Below, in pieces: positions 4,638-7,639 of a stretch of DNA of 7,639 nt. Under the pieces are notes generated by a model, which saw nothing but the letters and a program-made list of their open reading frames with translations, made no database searches and had not been told where the DNA came from. Position numbers and translations under genes: made by a program. This DNA comes from DATKDU01 sp035512595 (GTDB lineage: Bacteria > Planctomycetota > Planctomycetia > Pirellulales > Pirellulaceae), in NCBI GenBank assembly GCA_035512595.1, contig DATKDU010000196.1:1-7639 (forward strand), given 5' to 3'. The first letter of the stretch is position 1. Each line of letters begins with the position of its first letter.

Positions 4638-6055
4638 GACAATTCCCCCAACAACCCTGTACTATCCGCAAATCGTGTTTGCTTCATCCCGCCGACCTTG
4701 CCCAGCGTCAACCACAGATCGGCCAACGGCCGATTACCAGCATAATGCAGATGCCGGCCCGGCGTACACGCCCCTGCGGCGCGGCCGGCCAAGAGCACCT
4801 GCAGATCGCGGTAATTGTGCGAATCGCCATCGCTCAGACCGCTGCCCATGGCGATGCAGCAAGAATCGAGCAGCGTGCCGTCGCCTTCAGGGATCACCGC
4901 CAACCGCCTCACCACGTCAGCGTAGAACTCGAGATGAAAGCGGTCGATGCGGGCCAATTTCTCCTTCGCCTCGGCCCCTTTGGTGTGTGTCAGCACGTGG
5001 TGGTTCTGCGGCGAGTCGAACAGGTCGTGGTACATGCGGGGCGAGTCCCAGCGCTCCGGATCGACGACCAGCGTGGCAACACGCGTCAGGTCCTGCTGGA
5101 ATGCGAGGATCATCAGGTCGGCCATCAGCCGCAGGTAGTCGCTGCGTTTTTCGGGAATTCCGGCCGGTTGGGCCACAGGCGGTTGTTGGCGCGAAGCGGC
5201 CAGCTTCTCGGCCCGTTCCATGCGCTGTTCGACTTCGCGGACGCTGCCGAGAAACTCATCGAGCTTTGTCTGGTCGTCTCTTCCCAGCCGCCGGTGCAGC
5301 GCCTGGGCGTCGGCGAGCACCACATCTAGCACGCTTCGCGTCGCCGCCGACTGCGGCTTGCCGAACAGCCGCTCGAACACCGCTTGCGGGTTCTTCTCCG
5401 TGTTGGCCGCATAGCTCGGGCCGTACCAGGAGATCGATTCAAAATACTTTGTCTCTTTGTTGTCGGCGAAGTCGTTGCAACTCAGCTCAAGCGACGGCAG
5501 CAGCGTCTGCCGGCCCAGTTCCTTCGCCAACAGTTGATCCAGCGTGATGTTGGTGGGGAAGCCGCCGTCGAGCGTCTCTTGCAGCGCTTCGGAGACCGCC
5601 TTCGGCGAGCGCCCCTGCTGGGCCGCCAGGTCGTTAACCGACCCGCCCGGCTCGTACCGCCGCACGACTAGCCGCCGCTGCTCGACGTTCAGTTTCTGCA
5701 GGCACTCTGCCAAGGCCCGCCGCCGCTGCTCGACGCTCTCGGCTTCGGCAACGCTCTGATCGACCAGCGCTGCCACCAGCTCGTCGTCAAGCACCAGCCG
5801 ACTTCGCTGCTGTCGCTTGCGAAAGGCCATCACCTGCAACTGGGCGATCCGCAGCGCCCAAGGCAGAAACTCGCGCGAGGGGTCAAACTCGGCGGCTTTC
5901 TGCCACAGAACCGCATTGGTCTCTTGCAACACGTCGTCCACATCGTGGGGATCGCGCAGCAGCGACCACAGAACGCCATACAACGTCCGCTGCGACTGCG
6001 TTACCAGTTCCAGGTAGCGCAAAGAAGGTGGCTCATGGGAATTGACTTCATCCAT
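4634..6055 (-). CDS. In-frame fusion: ECF sigma factor (N-term) with truncated DUF1552 protein (C-term)
   Basis: The 473-residue frame has two unrelated parts. Residues 1 to about 158 are an ECF-type sigma-70 factor: region 2 at about 12-80 ('LRDPHDVDDVLQETNAVLW', 'FLPWALRIAQLQVMAFRKR') and region 4 at about 110-157 ('CLQKLNVEQRRLVVRRY', 'DLAAQQGRSPKAVSEAL'), like the Gemmata/Verrucomicrobia-expanded family TIGR02989. From about 166 on it is DUF1552: 'ITLDQLLAKELGRQTLLPSL', 'NPQAVFERLFG', 'KLDEFLGSVREVEQRMERAE', 'DLTRVATLVV', 'HHVLTHTKG', 'IAMGSGLSDGDSHNY', 'KQTRFADSTGLLGEL'. The sigma part stops just as the recognition helix ends, where family members continue to about 'RRIR..L'. The DUF1552 part lacks its first third, including the usual Tat-type signal. 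It is therefore probably a deletion fusion with the weld near 5558-5584, and neither half is complete. The start at 6055 has AAGG two bases upstream of it. DUF1552 genes usually accompany DUF1592 genes, as here. An assembly error is the main alternative. Confidence 0.87.
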   Translation of the reverse strand: MDEVNSHEPPSLRYLELVTQSQRTLYGVLWSLLRDPHDVDDVLQETNAVLWQKAAEFDPSREFLPWALRIAQLQVMAFRKRQQRSRLVLDDELVAALVDQSVAEAESVEQRRRALAECLQKLNVEQRRLVVRRYEPGGSVNDLAAQQGRSPKAVSEALQETLDGGFPTNITLDQLLAKELGRQTLLPSLELSCNDFADNKETKYFESISWYGPSYAANTEKNPQAVFERLFGKPQSAATRSVLDVVLADAQALHRRLGRDDQTKLDEFLGSVREVEQRMERAEKLAASRQQPPVAQPAGIPEKRSDYLRLMADLMILAFQQDLTRVATLVVDPERWDSPRMYHDLFDSPQNHHVLTHTKGAEAKEKLARIDRFHLEFYADVVRRLAVIPEGDGTLLDSCCIAMGSGLSDGDSHNYRDLQVLLAGRAAGACTPGRHLHYAGNRPLADLWLTLGKVGGMKQTRFADSTGLLGELS

Positions 6056-6280
6056 TACCTTGTTTTAGCGGATGTCACCCGAATCCCACGAAAAAAACGA
6101 TCCGTTGGAGACTTCCCGCCCACCGAGTCCTTCGATGCCGCCAACGTTGGACCCTGCTACACCCTGTCAGTCCAGCGTGAAGGCTGACTTTGAACTCGAC
6201 AACACTTCGCAATCTTCGGCAGGCCTGTTAGATTTCAGGAGCAATCCCGCGACCGTGCGGCGAATCGCAGACTGTGGTAA
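6056..6280. other. Divergent intergenic region, no supported feature
   Basis: This stretch lies upstream of the sigma/DUF1552 fusion (minus) and of the plus-strand genes. Frames open across it give compositionally odd products without recognisable motifs. It should hold the promoter of the minus-strand operon, but I cannot point to a convincing -35/-10 or ECF-type pair. A run of seven A residues (6090-6096, plus) has no stem beside it. Confidence 0.5.
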
Positions 6281-6454
6281 CTTAAACGCATCGCTGCGGT
6301 GTCCACGAAGGCGGAAGCCGGCTTATACAGCGAAGCCGTCGTCATCGAGGAACAGGCGCGGCAGGCACAACTATTGAAAGGCGGGGAGAATCTCTTACCG
6401 GCTGCTTCCGGCACTCCTACTTCCGAGAAGCAGACGAAAGAACCAAAACCGTAA
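6281..6454 (+). CDS. Possible short protein or C-terminal gene remnant, unrecognised
   Basis: Between a TAA at 6278-6280 and a TAA at 6452-6454 lies a 57-codon open stretch with protein-like composition: 'LKRIAAVSTKAEAGLYSEAV', then 'VIEEQARQAQLLKGGENLL' and a charged tail 'SEKQTKEPKP'. It contains no ATG; GTG at 6299 is the only plausible start and has no ribosome binding site. It ends 17 bases before the DUF2254 start on the same strand, so it may be the decayed tail of a gene once upstream of it. I do not recognise the family, and a chance open frame remains possible. Confidence 0.3.
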   Translation, partial: LKRIAAVSTKAEAGLYSEAVVIEEQARQAQLLKGGENLLPAASGTPTSEKQTKEPKP

Positions 6455-6471
6455 CGGAAGAGTAGCTAAGA

Positions 6472-7639
6472 ATGATAACGAAGCTACGTCATTGGTGGCA
6501 CGAAACGCGATCGACTTTCTGGTTCGTACCGGCAGTGATCGTGTTGGGTGCTGTGGGACTGGCCACCGTCCTGATCGCGGTCGACGTGACTGTTGACCTG
6601 GATGTTGTCGCACGGTGGCCGCTGCTCTTCGGTGCCGGTGCGGCTGGTGCCCGTGGCCTGCTCACCGCCGTCGCCAGTTCGATGATCACGGTGGCCGGGG
6701 TGGTGTTCTCCATTACCATTGTTGCCCTCTCGCTGACCTCCAGTCAGTACACGTCGCGGGTCCTGCGCAACTTTATGCGAGACCGCAACAATCAGGTGGT
6801 GCTCGGCGTGTTCGTCGGCATCTTTGCCTACTGCCTGGTGGTGCTCAGGGTCATTCGAGGCGGTGACGAAGGGGCGTTTGTCCCGTCGCTGGCCGTACTG
6901 GGTGGGTTGATCCTGGCGTTCATCGGGATCGGCTATCTGATCTTTTTCATTCACTACATTTCAATGTCCATCCAGTCGTCGAGCATCATTGCCGCGGCCG
7001 CACGGGAGACCATCGCTGCCGTGGATCACTTGTTTCCCCAGGGGATGGGTGATGACGTTGAGGAAGACACGGACGGCGACTTGGCGGTGTCTCTCCCGGA
7101 GCAGGCTTGGTTTGCCGTTCCGGCACGAAAGACCGGTTACATTCAAAGTATCGACGGGGACTCGCTGCTGGCTGTCGCCCGAGAACGCGGGACCGTCGTG
7201 CGTATGGAACGCGGCATCGGCGAGTTCATCATCGAGGGGACTCCGCTGATCTCTGTGGCCGACCCGGGTGGATTGGACGAAGACACAGCGGACCAGCTCA
7301 ACGCGGTCTACAACATCAGCCCCCATCGCACGGTGGAACAGGATGCCAGTTTTGGCATTCGGCAACTCGTGGACATCGCCCTGAAAGCGTTGTCGCCTGG
7401 CATCAACGACACCACGACCGCGGTGATGTGCGTGAACTACCTGGCGGCGATCCTTGTCCGGCTTGCATCGCGACCAATTGCGACTGTACGCCGCTTGGAC
7501 CAAGGGGAGCTGCGCGTGATTGCCCGAGGCCCGTGCTTCGAAAGCCTGTTGGCCGAAGCCTTCGACCAGATCCGGCAGAACGCCGAAGGCAACGTCGCGG
7601 TCCTGACTCGACAGCTTCAGGCGCTGGAAATCATCGCCG
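6472..7639 (+). CDS. DUF2254 predicted integral membrane protein (C-terminus beyond right edge)
   Basis: From ATG 6472 the plus strand is open for 389 codons to the window end. The product has four hydrophobic segments at about 16-37, 66-90, 108-128 and 137-163, then a soluble region. Its signature 'SPHRTVEQDASFGIRQLVDI' followed by 'ALKALSPGINDTTTAV' (283-318) is diagnostic for DUF2254 (PF10011) as I know it; 'VAGVVFSITIVALSLTSSQY' in the second helix and 'TGYIQSIDGDSLLAVA' (221-236) also fit. Family members are around 420-450 residues, so most of the protein is present. It presumably sits in the inner membrane; its function is not established. The start is the first ATG after an in-frame TAG, with only a weak purine-rich site upstream (GGAAGAG). 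It is divergent from the sigma/DUF1552 operon and probably unrelated to it. Confidence 0.9.
   Translation, partial: MITKLRHWWHETRSTFWFVPAVIVLGAVGLATVLIAVDVTVDLDVVARWPLLFGAGAAGARGLLTAVASSMITVAGVVFSITIVALSLTSSQYTSRVLRNFMRDRNNQVVLGVFVGIFAYCLVVLRVIRGGDEGAFVPSLAVLGGLILAFIGIGYLIFFIHYISMSIQSSSIIAAAARETIAAVDHLFPQGMGDDVEEDTDGDLAVSLPEQAWFAVPARKTGYIQSIDGDSLLAVARERGTVVRMERGIGEFIIEGTPLISVADPGGLDEDTADQLNAVYNISPHRTVEQDASFGIRQLVDIALKALSPGINDTTTAVMCVNYLAAILVRLASRPIATVRRLDQGELRVIARGPCFESLLAEAFDQIRQNAEGNVAVLTRQLQALEIIA

Noticed and set aside
4486..5547. Plus-strand open frame of 353 codons
   Set aside because: It is Arg/Ser/Pro/Ala-rich and antisense to the four-helix-bundle and DUF1552 coding regions.
6961..7503. 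Minus-strand open frame of 180 codons
   Set aside because: It is antisense to DUF2254, whose signature motif is unmistakable in this stretch.
1..7639. CRISPR arrays, tRNA, rRNA genes or a complete insertion sequence
   Set aside because: I saw no regularly spaced repeats, no cloverleaf-like sequence and no transposase motif on either strand.

Overview
The window looks like a GC-rich chromosomal segment from a member of the Planctomycetota, or a close PVC relative. It carries a planctomycete-type cytochrome (PSD1) gene with the DUF1587/1595/1592/1588/1585 domains, a DUF1552 region, an ECF sigma factor of the Gemmata/Verrucomicrobia-expanded type and a 'suffix'-type four-helix-bundle protein. 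These are family recognitions made by eye; no search was run.

Layout. Positions 1-807 (minus) hold the N-terminal 269 codons of a two-PAS-domain sensory protein that runs off the left edge. Positions 808-1205 are non-coding. From 6055 down to 1206 lies a minus-strand operon-like run: an ECF sigma factor fused in frame to the C-terminal two thirds of a DUF1552 protein (6055-4634); a four-helix-bundle protein (4637-3936); the secreted cytochrome/DUF1587 half of a large PSD1-DUF1592 protein (3939-2866); and its DUF1595/1592/1588/1585 half (2858-1206). The first three genes are joined by 4-base ATGA stop/start overlaps. Positions 6056-6471 are mostly non-coding and hold one short unrecognised reading frame (6281-6454, plus). 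From 6472 (plus) to the right edge runs a DUF2254 membrane protein, nearly complete.

The main interest is that the operon looks rearranged at three places. (1) A sigma-factor gene and a DUF1552 gene are welded near 5558-5584, deleting the end of one and the start of the other. (2) A four-helix-bundle gene with GGGACC/GTCCC-rich surroundings sits between DUF1552 and its usual DUF1592 partner. (3) A 44-bp perfect palindrome (2848-2891) sits inside the large cytochrome gene, supplies a stop in its loop and an ATG in its arm, and shifts the frame. Removing 46 bp rejoins the two halves in frame. I infer an originally ordinary planctomycete DUF1552/DUF1592 gene pair, of unknown physiological role, that has been eroded or remodelled by small mobile sequences. 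Whether any piece still works cannot be told from sequence alone.
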